Assembly (NCBI GenBank): GCA_036346205.1
Contig: JARFJB010000967.1
Span: 1,286,501 to 1,350,500 of the forward strand
Reading direction: 5' to 3'
DNA length: 64,000 nt
DNA from: Vesta saturnalis
Taxonomy: Eukaryota; Arthropoda; Insecta; Coleoptera; Lampyridae
The position numbers and the translations under genes were made by a program. The notes below the pieces were generated by a model, which had not been told where the DNA came from, made no database searches, and saw only the letters and a list, made by a program, of their open reading frames with translations. Below, piece after piece: positions 48,672 to 60,754 of the stretch (position 1 is the first letter of the stretch; the number at the start of each line of letters is the position of its first letter).

Positions 48672-51089
48672 TGTGTGAGAGTGTGAGTGTGAGTGTGTGA
48701 GTGTGTGAGTGTGTGAGTGTGTGAGTGTGTGAGGTGTGAGGTGTGAGTGTGTGAGTGTGAGTGTGAGTGTGTGAGTGTGTGAGGTGTGAGTGTGAGTGTG
48801 TGAGTGTGTGAGTGTGGGTGGAGTGTGTGAGGTGTGAGGTGTGTGAGTGTGTGAGTGTGTGAGTGTGTGAGTGTGTGAGTGTGTGAGTGTGAGTGTGAGT
48901 GTGAGTGGTGTGGTAGTGTGGAGTGTGTGAGTGTGAGTGTGTAGTGTGAGTGTGTGAGTGTGTGAGTGTGTGAGTGTGAGTGGTGAGTGTGGAGTGTGGA
49001 TGTGAGTGTGTGAGTGTGTGAGTGTGTGAGTGTGGTGAGTGTGTGAGTGTGAGTGTGTGAGTGTGTGAGTGTGTGAGTGTGTGAGTGTGTGAGTGTGGAG
49101 TGGTGTGGAGTGTGTGAGTGTGTGAGTGTGTGAGTGTGTGAGTGTGTGAGTGTGTGAGTGTGTGAGTGTGTGAGTGTGTGAGTGTGTGAGTGTGTGAGTG
49201 TGTGAGTGTGTGTGAGTGTGAGTGTGTGAGTGTGGTGTGTGAGTGTGTGAGTGTGTGAGTGTGTGAGTGTGAGTGTGTGTGTGTGTGAGTGTATAAGTGT
49301 GTGAGTGTGAGTGTGAGTGTGTGAGTGTGTGATGTAGTGGTGTGTGAGTGTGTGAGTGTGTGAGTGTGTGAGTGTGGTGTGTGAGTGTGTGAGTGTGTGA
49401 GTGTGTGAGTTGTGAGTGTGGGTGTGTGAGTGTGGAGTGTGTGAGTGTGTGAGTGTGAGTGTGAGTGTGTGTGTGTGAGTGGTGTGAGTGGTGTGAGGTG
49501 GTGTGTGAGTGTGTGAGTGTGTGAGTGTGTGAGTGTGAGTGTGGTGTGAGTGTGTGAGTGTGTGATGTGTGAGTGTGTGAGTGTGTGAGGTGTGTGAGTG
49601 TGTGTAGTGTGAGTGTGTGAGTGTGTGGTGTGTGAGTGTGTGAGTTGTGAGTGTGTAGTGTGTGAGTGTGTGAGTGTGTGGTGTGTGTGTAGTGTGTGTG
49701 TGATGTGTGGTGTGTGAGTGTGTGAGTGTGAGTGTGTGTGTGAGTGTGAGTTGTGAGTGTGTGAGTGTGTGAGTGTGTGGAGTGTGAGTGTGAGTGTGTG
49801 GTGGTGTGAGTGTGTGAGTGTGTGAGTGTGTGAGTGTGGTGGGTGTGGTGTGTAGTGTGTGAGTGTGTGAGTGTGTGAGTGTGGTGTGTAGTGTGTGTGA
49901 GTGTGTGAGTGTGTGAGTGTGTGAGTGTGTGGTGTAGTGTGTGTGTGAGTGTGTGAGTGTGAGTGTGTGGGTGTGGTGTGGTTGGTGGTGTGTGAGTGTG
50001 TGTGTGGTGTGTGAGTGTGTAGTGTGTAGTTGTGATGTGGTGTGAGGTGTGAGTGTGTGAGTGTGTGAGTGTGTGAGTGTGTGAGTGTGAGTGTAGTGTG
50101 TGAGTGTGTGAGTGTGTGAGTGTGAGTGTGTGAGTGTGTGAGTGTGAGTGTGAGTGTGTGTGAGTGTGTGAGTGTGGTGAGTGTGTGAGGTGTGTGAGTG
50201 TGAGTGAGTGTGTGGAGTGTGTGGTGTGGAGTGTGTGAGTGTGAGTGTGTGAGTGGTGTGAGTGGTGTGAGTGTGTGAGTGTGTGAGTGTGTGAGTGTGT
50301 GAGTGTTGAGTGTGTGAGTGTGGAGTGTGGTGGAGTGTGGTGAGTGTGTGAGTGTGTGAGTGTGTGAGTGTGTGAGTGTGTGAGTGTGTGAGTGTGTGAG
50401 GTGTGAGGTGTGAGTATGTGAGTGTGTGAGTATGTGCGGGTGTGGGTGTGTGTGCGTGCGGTGCCCGTACGCGTGCGCGTTCGCGTGCGGGTGCGTGTGC
50501 GTGTGCGTCTGCGTGTGCGTGTGAGGGTGTCGTGTGCGTGTGGGTGTGCGTGTGCGTGTACGTGTGCGTGTGCGTGTTCGTGTGCGCGTGCGTCTGCGTG
50601 TGCGTGTGCTGGTGCATATGCGTGTGCGTGTGCTTGTGCGTGTGCGTGTGTGTGCTTGTGTGCGTGAGTGCGTGAGTGCGCGTGTGCGTGTATGCGTGTG
50701 TGCGTGTGTGGTTGTGTGCGTGTATGCACACGTGTGTGTGTGCGTGGGTGCGTGCGTGCGTGTGTGCGTGCTTGCGTGGTAGCATGCGTGCATGCGTGCG
50801 AGCGTGCGGAGGTGCGAGCGTGCGGCGGTGCGAGCGTGCTCGTGCGTGCGTACACGTGCGTGCGTGTGCGTGTGTGCGTGTGTGTGTGTGAGAGTGTGTA
50901 TTAGTGTGTTTGTGTGTGCGTTTGTGCGTGTGTGCGTGTATGCGTGTGTGCGTGTGTACGTGTGTGCGTGTGTGCTTGTGTGTGTGCGAGTGTGAGTGTG
51001 TGCGTGTGTGCGTGTGTGCGTGTATGCGTGTGTGCGTATGTGCTTGTGTGCGTGCGCGTGTGATTGCGGGTGCGTGTCTGCGTGTGTGC
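48672..51089. repeat. Large GT-rich minisatellite, two zones
   Basis: 48672-50450 is built from GTGTGAGTGTGTGA-type units; 50450-51089 from GTGCGT and GTGTGCGT units. The total is 2.4 kb. Long frames (up to 843 codons of HTHTLTHSH) are artefacts of a stop-free repeat and have no non-repeat domain. Confidence 0.97.
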
Positions 51090-51129
51090 ATCAACTGCAG
51101 TTCTTTCCTTGCATTTAAAAAATAGAAGT

Positions 51130-52040
51130 ATAGACATACCTGAAAAACATCTTTCAAATTTTTTTTCAACAAGACGGTGCCCCAGCCCATAATGCCTTGG
51201 CAGTGAGGAATTACTTAGAAAACCGTTTTCCAAATCGTTAGATTGCAACATTCGGTTCCGAAAAACACCATAAGAAGAAACCCAGTATTGACAGGTCTGG
51301 AGATCGTGGTGGCATAACACCAAACCGAATGTTGTAATCCAACGGTTTTTATTTGCTGCGTGCAATCTTCCACAGTTATTAATCCTTAATTGTGCCCCAA
51401 TTAAAGAAATCGAGCACTGAAAGATTTAGGGACCGGGGTGGCCAAAGGAAATGACCATTATTTACTATCCACCGATCGTGACTGTACGCCATCATGGTGG
51501 TGAAACAGGTTTATATAAACGTTTACTGTCAAATTGTCTAACTAGTCCGATTCAAAATTTCGCAAAATATTCAAATAGCTTTCACGTACAATTTAATAGG
51601 CATATTTTATATATAGGATGATGCAAAAATTCTAAACTCTATCTTACCATTTCAATTTTCTTGATAAAAATGTAGTACCACGGCGTTATCGTTCCTTACC
51701 GCGCAATAAACGTTAAAATGCCAAAATTCTTGAAAATGGTCTATAGATACATTCAAATTCGAACCACTCTAATAATGACAATTATGGTGACTAATGCTCC
51801 AGTTGTTGTAAATTTGGCTTCGTCTGTCCAAATGATATTGTCCAAAGAAAAATTGCTTCCTTGCGCTGAAGTTACCATAAATTCACAAACAGCCACTCGT
51901 CAGTTTCTTTTAGATGTTAATTAATTTTTTCGCAATATTCTGCGAACTGTTGACTTGGTCAACCCTGGCTCTAACGCCGCTGGTATTACAGACATTGTTG
52001 GATATGCGGAAAAATATCCCAAAATAGCAATTTCAATATT
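51130..52040 (-). pseudogene. Scrambled DDE_3-type transposase remnants
   Basis: Plus-strand piece at about 51145-51250: IFFQQDGAPAHNALAVRNYL then ENRFPNR (second catalytic Asp region). At about 51252 it meets an inverted piece: minus strand from 51370, NRWITTFG then, shifted, MPPRSPDLSILGFFLWC (third Asp). A second WPPRSLNLSVLDFFNWG piece is at about 51470-51400 and the first-Asp block NIIWTDEAKFTTTG at about 51840-51800, both minus. So the domain order on the minus strand is kept but a plus-strand piece is joined head to head. It is the same group as the 39.7-42.6 kb transposase but divergent. Non-functional. Confidence 0.75.
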
Positions 52041-53751
52041 TTGATTACTGACAATCGAATTATTTCTTTGTAATATTGCCTGACGGACCCAAAGTTGTTG
52101 ACATTTTCTATAATCTGTTTAACTGCACATGATGATAACTTCTGCTTTTGCGGATATCGAATGGCAAATGTGTCACATATTCGTGATATATATCACACTC
52201 TCCATAAATAGTGGAGATTGATTAATTTAGACGCCCCGGCACGATTGTTTACATGTTTAAATAGCAGAGTGTCGCAGTCTTACATTTATCCAGAATTTGA
52301 TTGTTTTTCAACGCTGCCTTGTCTTAGCCAACTCAGAGTAATTATTCCATCAAAGTCACAGCAAAATCGCCATTTAAAAATGTTAAATTGCCACTATTTT
52401 GAAAACTATAAATTTTGCGGACTAGACAACCCTATAAGAAAAATTAATTATTATCTTAAGATCTGCAAACGTCATTGGTGACATGAAAACTTAATTATGC
52501 CAAAAATCCTCAGACTTAGACTTAGACTAACTACAATTGTGTATTGTTATTAAGATTACCTATGTTACTAAGGTACAACAAATGCTAATACGTATATCAA
52601 TCTCGTGAAGGGCCTCTAAGCAGTACTAAACACAAAAGAAAGTGTGTTGTGCCACTTAATCAAGTGCATAAATACAACTTCATTGAAATCAGGAAAAATG
52701 AACACAGAAAAGTGATTACCTTGATTCGCACAAAGTTTCTCAGTCTAAGTTCTTTCTTTCCATCTCAGCGGGAAAATCAATTCTAGTACGATAGACCCTT
52801 CATTAATTGATCGGTAGATACCAATAACTCTTCAATATTTTCCTACGTACACGACCCTGGAGGACTCAGCAACTTTTAAATCCTCAATTTAGCTAACCGA
52901 CTCTTTTAACTTATATACGCAAATTTAATGGCGAAAATATTTTAGTCGAGGGCCAGGTGATCTAATAATTCCTTCATATGAATTTATTAACACAAAAATT
53001 AACTTATTTACACGACGTTCTTAGTGTACTATATACACAAAATTTATTTTAGCGATACATTTATAGCAACCTTTTGTCTATATGAACATGCACACCAAAG
53101 TACAAAATAGAACAATCAGCTTAAGTGCGATTTCACTCCAAAAATTAGGAAAACACTAAACTGAACAATATCCCTCTTCAATGGCAACAAAAATGTTACC
53201 ACCGAGCGACCAACAACACGAAGCTTTCCACGGGATGGATGAGTTCTTTCTATAATCTACACAAGGTGGGCGGGTTGATTGCTCACGATAGCATCAAATA
53301 ACCTGGGTAGAACGTAGATAAATCCTGTGCGCCCGATAACTAGATCACTCGCCCACCAACTTCCGACCTATTCTCGTCACAGCCTAACTTTAACTAACTA
53401 ATCGTTCAATAAGAAGCCCTACTGCTCAAATAAATCCTCTGTATGCTCCCTATTAATAACTTCATCCAAAATAAACAGGTGAACTACAAGATACCAAGAG
53501 TTATTCAACTCGTGGCAGACTTGTAACATAAAAACGATAGGACAAATAAATTTCAACGGCAAAGGCACGTACATCATAGTTCATAAAACTCTCTTCAAGC
53601 ATAGTTAAATTTAATTCCTTTTTCTTTAACTGCGATAACAAACATTACAGTAAAAGTCATGGTATTCTAACATTAATTTAAAATCCTACATATGATATCC
53701 AAATACACTAATATTGAAAAAAAAATTCTACGACCATTTCATCCGCACAAT
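52041..53751. other. AT-rich sequence, nothing identified
   Basis: No recognisable gene or RNA. Confidence 0.4.
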
Positions 53752-53795
53752 CACACAAGCACACAAAAACACAAGCACACATACACACTCACACA

Positions 53796-53851
<56 letters not shown>

Positions 53852-53868
53852 CGTACGCACGCACGTGT
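53752..53868. repeat. (CA)n and (ACGC)n simple repeat
   Basis: CACAAGCACA-type start then about 18 CGCA units. Frames through it (RTHARTHA) are artefacts. Confidence 0.96.
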
Positions 53869-56800
53869 AGTTTATAGTCACAATTTATATAGTAAAGCAG
53901 TAAACATAATCAATGCAGTAATTTAGTATTAGTTATAGTCGTCAATTTAGAATTAAATGTAAATTATTGAAAGTAATAATTTGTAAACAGTACATCTATT
54001 GAGGGAATAATTAACTACAGGAAACCAAGAATTATTAAAATACAGAATTCTGTAATTGACAATATGGATAAAACAGAGATCTGCTTCTTCTTATATATTT
54101 TGCCACAATAAAGGCACAGTTGAAAATTAACAGTTGAAAGGTCAACTTTCGGTGATACCAATATCTTTCCTTCGGTGAGTATAGTTTAGTGTTGATTGAT
54201 TGTGTGTAGAGTTAATTGCCAGTACCATTTGTGGGATCAAAAATTTAACAATTATCTGATAGCAGCAACAGCACCTGAAAACCCTTCAACGAAGGTAATT
54301 CATATTTAATAACTGATTAACTTGCTCATATTATTCTTCCTCATAGAGTTTTTGTATCCTACAATATTTTTGTGCTACGATATTTTTTATCGTACGGTTT
54401 TCCGACTACTATTTTTCTTTGAGGTCATCGTTTAAGTTTTACATTCTTGGAGTTTCTTATATTCAGTGTACATAGTGATAGGGTAAGTAATGTAATTTTC
54501 ACAACTCATCTGGTGTAAATTGAGAATTGGACATTGTGCGGAAGATCATTTCATTAACGAACGTATAGTAGTTCGAAGAATCGTAACCATCGGTGAGTAC
54601 ATTTCGAGTATGTGATGTTCAGCGGTGAATACAGGAACTAGAACGTAGGGTTGGGAATACATTATCACATTGGATATCGGTCTGTATGCTGCAAGTAAAA
54701 TAATAGGACGTTCAATTACAAATCATTATTTAGGTTAATACTTATATTATTGTTCAGTCAGTGTGTCCGTTGAATACAAAAATTTAGTAGTTATTCTTTA
54801 GATATTAATGAACTTACCAAAATTCAAATATCACTTTGGCAATCTTCATTATTGTAATTGTTTATGTTGGCCACCAAGCCATTTTACAACGAAAAATTTC
54901 ACTCTTTGCAAAATAGAAATAAAGCGTATTTGGTAATAATAATGAACGCATGCAACTATCCTTTAATGCAAAATTAAAATAAATTTCATGCAGAATAAAA
55001 GAAAATATGAGGTAGTTAAAACCCAAGCAACCATATTATTAGTGTTACACGTAGCATAAATGAATATGTCAATGTGATGGTATTTGCGGAATATTTTAAA
55101 GAACACTGTTGCCAAATTTTTATGAGTATTTCATTAAGATCTCGCAAGTTTTGCGTTATTGATTTTGAAGTAGAGTAATTGAGAAGCGAGAACTGCATCA
55201 CCCTATATCACTATTATGGCGTCGAGTATTGTATATACAAGGCGGCGATTGAAACCAATGTGTATAAAGTATCAAAATGTATTTGAAGGTACATGTACAG
55301 AAGTTATGATTTTGTGTGTTTCTGAATATTTATGTATTGCTGGGTAAATTGAACTTTAACTGGATTTGTTAAAATTACCAAAAGTAATTAATATTTGTTT
55401 GATTTTAAATTTGTGGAAAGGATTATAGGCCACAGACAAATAATCGTTGTGCGTGTGTTTATGAATAAAATTTATTATTTTGGTTTTGTTAAATATTTGT
55501 TTGACTATTCGTATTATTTGAGTTATACGCCGTGTGAAATCAGTTGCCAGTCTACTACAGGTAAGAAACGGCTATTGAAAGAAACTGAGCTTACAACGTT
55601 ACCACTTCCTGTCTCAAGTGTATGCGAGTTTAGTAGTGAGTCAGTGGCGCCCAGAATTATTTTACTATCTTACGAGTTTTTATTGAAAGAACAGCATGGC
55701 CTCACCGGCTACAAATCAAAGAGGATAGCGGCAAACACGTTATCGCACTTCTCAGGTAGTGTAGTAGTCGTCAAATCGATAGGACGTGTTAGTGATGGCT
55801 CCAGTTTATACCTTGGATTAGTGTAGCAAGTCCGGATTAAATGGATAATTTCTAATTTAATGGAGTGACGGTACGGTACGGGTGAGTTTTTGAACATATT
55901 TTAGTTTCAGCTGTTTTAATATCAATAATGGACAAAGACAAGAATATAATCAGTAAAATTTTGTAAGGTGTACAAAAAAGGCGCGTAAATAACTTTTGGG
56001 ATTGCTGTAGGATTGAATTTCTACGAAAAAATTACGGCTCTTTAAACACATACCAGATGTAATTGTTAAAACTCGTAGAATTGTAGAGTGAGCTTAAAGC
56101 GCAAATACCGCCCCTTTGTCTTGAACTCAAACAGGTAAACATTTTTTCAATGACAATCAATTATAGAAAAATAATAAAATAACTATTTTAACTGGATCGA
56201 ATCAGCATTCCAAAGCAAAAAAAAAGCAAATAAATAAACAAATAAGCAATAACTATCTATAATTTGTAATCGAAATTCAGAATGAAATACGGTTTGTTTT
56301 TCTCAAATAAATAAAACACATTTCAGTAGTTAAATGAAAGAAAGGTCAAGTCGTTAAGCAAAACACGGGCGTTTTCTGTAATATTTTAAATCCGACAGTA
56401 AATGAATTAAGTCAATAAATAAAGCAATTCAGTTTTCAATAGCAAATTAAACATACTTAATTGAATAGATCCTCATAGTTAATTTAAATAATTAGTATCC
56501 CTCACTTCTTTACAATATTCATTTTATAAATAAGAAATGTAGCTAGTCAAGGAAAATTTAGTTTTACTAAAAGTCCACATTATCGATTGAAGTACAATAC
56601 CGTCTTTTATTCCTAAATAATAAAACAAGAAACCAGGTAAAGGCAAAAGGAAAGCAGGTAGGCGCGTCACCTGCAATTGTAAATTGAAAATTTTAATAAT
56701 AAAAGTTAAAATAGTAAATAGCATATTATATGAATCGAGTAAATGAAATAGATTCATAGTAAGTTAAATAATTAATCTTACTGCAATATTCGTTTCATAA

Positions 56801-57364
56801 ATAAGAAATTAAAGAAGTTTTAACTCTAAAAGTTTACTTTTCGATTGAATCAATATTCGTTTAATTAAAAATAAACAAGAAAGTGGGTAAAGAAGTTTTA
56901 CTCTAAAAATTTAAACATAAAGATTATTCGATTGAAGTTCAAATACCTTCTTTTCTTTCGAAATACAATAAAGACAATGAAACGTTCTAAATATCGAATA
57001 TTTTGAAGTTTTATAACAAAATTTAAACATAAAAATTATCGTACTTTTAGTTGAAATACGTAGCTTTAATTGTACAGTATTTACGTTAAAATACATGTCT
57101 AATAAACATGTAATGTACAACTTTAAATCTCAAAAAATATAAGTAAACGTAAACCTTTTGTCTAAGTAGTGGACCCGAACAGGTATACATTGTTGCAATA
57201 ACGATGAATTCATAGAGAACTAATAAAATATTTATTTAAGTATCACGGCTCGCGACAATAATAAAACTGATTTGATAAATAAATATTAAATGACATTAAA
57301 ATAACTATAACTCGAAAAGCTAAAAAAAAAAAAAGAAAATAAATAATAATGGAATCATTGGGTC
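53869..57364. other. AT-rich sequence, no supported gene
   Basis: A 143-codon frame at 55395-55826 starts MFDFKFVERIIGHRQIIVVR. It has no domain I recognise and no splice or homology support, so I leave it as an open frame only. Confidence 0.35.
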
Positions 57365-60300
57365 GTTAATAAACCAGCAAGTCCGACGAGGGGCTCGGAA
57401 CCAGGAATCGCGTATAGAGCAGTATGGTTGAAAAGCGTGGTGTGATTGAAGGGTAGGTAAGAAAAAAAAAATGTACATTTTGAGATGCATACAGTAAGTA
57501 TACGATCTATTATTTATATCTATCTATTATGTCGTGACAGTAGACATAACTGTCCGGTAGTAGGACGATACCGTTAGTGGGGAATGCTACAACGTCCGGG
57601 GCACGATTTGGCCAGTAACCGGTCTGCTCGCTATGGTATTACTCAAGAGAACAATACAACTGCCTCGGATCGACCTGACTACAAGGGGCGGTCAAGGTCG
57701 AAACAGACAGGCCCCGTTGTTGACGACTGTGCAAGGAATGAATGACGAGCCGGTACGTGGAATGTTAGCGGTATGCATGGTAAAGAATTTGAAATTGCGA
57801 ATGTAATGTACGAAAGACACCTTGATATTCTGTGTGTATCGGAGACAAAGCGCAAAGGAAAGGATGCTGTGGAGGATGGCAGCCTGGCACTATGGTCAGG
57901 AGTTGAGACGGAAGTGCATGGCGCAAAAGGAGTTGGGGCGATCATAAGTGAAAGAGCGAAAAGATGTGTTAAACAGTACGAATTGGTATCCCCTCGGGTA
58001 ATATGGGTTAGAATGAAAGTGGAGTTTCGAAGAATTTTTCTTATTGCATGCTATGCACCGGTGAATGGAGAAGGAGACCAGGAGCGTGAGAACTTCTGGA
58101 ATGAAGTAGAGAACGTGTTGAACATATGTAAGCCAAACGAAAGAGTGATTATATTGGGGGATATGAACGGATGGGTGGGTGTACAGAGAGAATATAGTGA
58201 ATGCGTTCTAGGAAAGTTCGGAGACCAAAGAATCAGTGAGAACGGTGAACACCTGGTGAACATCTGTGTGGAGAGAAGCCGGTTTGTATCCAATACGTGG
58301 TTTAAACATAAAAATGTGCATATGTATACATGGCAAAGAGGTGAATCTAAAAGTATGATAGACTTGATAGTGTATGATGAACGGCTTAGAAACCTGATGA
58401 AAGACACAAACGTAATGCGCGGAGCGGAGTGTGGATCGGACCACTTTTTGGTTGTATCGAGAGTGTGTTTAGGGCAAAAGTGGGTGTAGAGAAGGAAAGC
58501 AAACGTAGTGCGAACGTCCAGAATTAGGGTTGACAAACTAATGGATAATGGTGCGAGAATGAAATACGCAGATGCTGTGAATAAAGAGTTGAACATGAAT
58601 GAAACAGTGTGGAACGAACAAATAAAAGACACTGACGTTGAAAGTGCATGGATAAGCTTGAAAAACTCTGTTGTCAATTGTGCCGTACGAATATGTGGAA
58701 GAGTGATTGTAGGTAGACAGAAAAAATGTGCTTGGTGGAATGAGTCGGTAAAAAAGGCAGTAAGTAAGAAAAAGATGTGTACATGGCAATGATTGCTGCA
58801 AAAAATGAGACTGAGAAGAAACGATTGTGTGAGGTGTACAGATTAAGAAACAAAGAAGCGAAGGAAGCAGTGAGAATAAGTAAAGAGGAAGTGATGGCTG
58901 TGGAAGGAGAGAAAATGCAGAATGATTTTGAGGGAAACAAAAAACTCTTCTGGAAATGGGCCAAAAATACAAAACGTGGCCCAAAACAGAACGCTGCAGG
59001 AGTGATGAATGCTAGAAACGAAATAGTATGGGACGATTGTGAAGTGAGGAAATGCTGGCAAGAATATTTCGGAAAGCTGTACAGTAGTGGGGAAAGTAAG
59101 ACTGAAGGGTTAAATAAGGAGAATATAGAAGAAATGATGAATGAAACTGAGAAGGATGTTGGAATAAATGAGGTAGAGAAAACGGTAGGAAGGTTGAAAA
59201 ACGGCAAGGGAGTAGGCGTAGATGAAATCACTGGTGAAATGCTCAAGTATGGTGGTGCAAAGCTTATACGAAGATTGCGTGAATTATTCAATGTATGCCT
59301 GATGTGTGGAAAAGTGCCGAGTGATTGGAAGAGCGCGATCATTGTACTATTGTATAAGGGAACAAGAGTGATTGTAAGAACTACAGAGGAATAAGCTTGC
59401 TCAGCGTACCTGGTAAAGTATTTGGAAGAATACTGATTGATAGAGTACGAGAAACTACACAATCTAAGATGTGGGAAGTGCAAGGTGGCTTAATGCCAGG
59501 GAGAGGATGTGTCGATCAGATGGTTGCTCTCCAGCAGGTGATCGAAAAGTGTTTAAAGGTAAAAAAGAAGTTGTACTGTGGGTTTGTAGATCTGGAGAAA
59601 GCATATGACAGAGTGAATAGAGAGAAGCTGTGGGAAATATTAAATGAATATGGCGTAAATAAAGGTCTAATAAATAGAATAAGGGCAGTATACAACGGTA
59701 GTCGGGCAGTATACAACGGTAGTCGGGCATGTGTTAGGGTGAGAGGAGGCGTGAGTGAATACTTTAATATTGAGCAAGGAGTGAGACAAGGTTGTGTGAT
59801 GTCACCGTGGTTGTTCAATGTATACATGGATAAATGTCTTAGACAAGCGTGTAACGATACAAATGGTGTAATGGTTGGTAACGTAAATGTACGACTCCTG
59901 GTGTATGCAGATGACACAGTCTTATTAAGTGACAGTGCGGATGAGATGCAAACCTAAATGCAGACCTAAAGATAAACGTGAACAAAACTAAGATTATAGT
60001 GTTTAATCGGGAAGGTGGAAAGAAGAGTAGAGTATTTACTCTGCAAGATGAAATTGTGGAGCAAGTGGACGAGCTAGTATATCTCGGTAGAATGTTTACT
60101 GCAGACGGTACAATTGAGAGCGAGATTGGACGAAGGGTCAATGCTGGAAAGAAAATGATTGGAAGTGTGTGGATGATAATGAGAAATGAAAGCATGAGCC
60201 TAGCTGCGAAACGAGCAATCTATAATGGCGTATTTGTCCCGTCAGTACTGTATGGAAGTGAGACATGGGTATGTCAAAAAAAGCACGAAAGAAAAATAAA

Positions 60301-60754
60301 TTCCGTGGGTATGAGATTTCTGAGGAGCGCATGTGGTAAAACGAGAAGGGACAAGATAAAAAATGAATGCATAATGAGGGAGTGTGGTGGAGAAGAGACG
60401 ATGATGGATAGATATAAAAGTTGTATATTACGTTGGTTTGGTCACATTGAGAGAATGAACAACGCAAGACTAACGAAACAAATATATGTGGGTGAGGTTA
60501 GGGGAAAGGCCGGGCCTGGTAGGCCGCGTAAAACTTGGCTGAATGTAGTAGAATCTATGATAAAGGAAAGAAAGGTAAGGAGTTTTAAAAACAAAAGGGC
60601 ATGTCAGAGACTATGTATGAATCTAGCGGAAGCTAGGGAGGTATGCGGAGATAGGAAAGTATGGAGAAAGATTGTGAATGAAAAATAAATAAGAGGCAGG
60701 GATTGTTTTGCCTACCCCGCAAGGGATGGCGTGAAGGTTAAGTTAAGTTAAGTC
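57365..60754 (+). mobile_element. RTE-type non-LTR retrotransposon
   Basis: Composition rises from AT-rich to mixed near 57365 and falls back after 60754. The element has a 5' region (57365-57745), endonuclease, reverse transcriptase and C-terminal domain, a short 3' UTR (cctaccccgcaagggatggc) and a terminal (TTAAG)3 tail at 60738-60752. Short tandem tails instead of poly(A) are typical of RTE elements. Target duplication not resolved; the 5' boundary is approximate. Confidence 0.85.
57746..60688 (+). pseudogene. RTE endonuclease/reverse transcriptase, at least three frameshifts
   Basis: The frame is open from 57746 (RAGTWNVSGMHGKE) after a stop at 57743. APE endonuclease: LDILCVSETKRKG, FLIACYAPVNGEGD, VIILGDMNGWVG, SMIDLIVYD and CGSDHFLVVSRV. 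A TAG at 58487, a frameshift near 58780 and another near 59380 separate the RT N-terminus (LKNGKGVGVDEITGEMLKYG) from the palm: LLSVPGKVFGRILIDRVRE, FVDLEKAYDRVNREKLWEIL, YFNIEQGVRQGCVMSPWLFN and VYADDTVLLSDS (catalytic Asp-Asp). A third frameshift near 59955 leads to the C-terminal domain: DELVYLGRMFTADGTIESEI, VLYGSETW and KAGPGRPRKTWLNVVESM, stopping at 60688. A 21-bp in-frame duplication gives RAVYNGSRAVYNGSR at about 59685-59728. The catalytic motifs are intact, so decay looks moderate. Confidence 0.92.

Noticed and set aside
48604..51190. Very long minus-strand open frames (729-843 codons)
   Set aside because: They consist almost wholly of His-Thr-Leu-Ser repeats translated from the GT minisatellite and exist in several frames at once. 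No domain, start context or codon pattern supports a gene.
54116..54310. Possible LTR edge (repeated TTTCGGTGA and TTCGGTGAG blocks)
   Set aside because: No second LTR, primer-binding site or coding sequence found nearby.
55395..55826. 143-codon frame considered as a host exon
   Set aside because: No domain or splice support that I can see.
58051..60467. Long minus-strand frames opposite the RTE element
   Set aside because: They mirror the plus-strand reverse-transcriptase coding sequence and show no family motifs.
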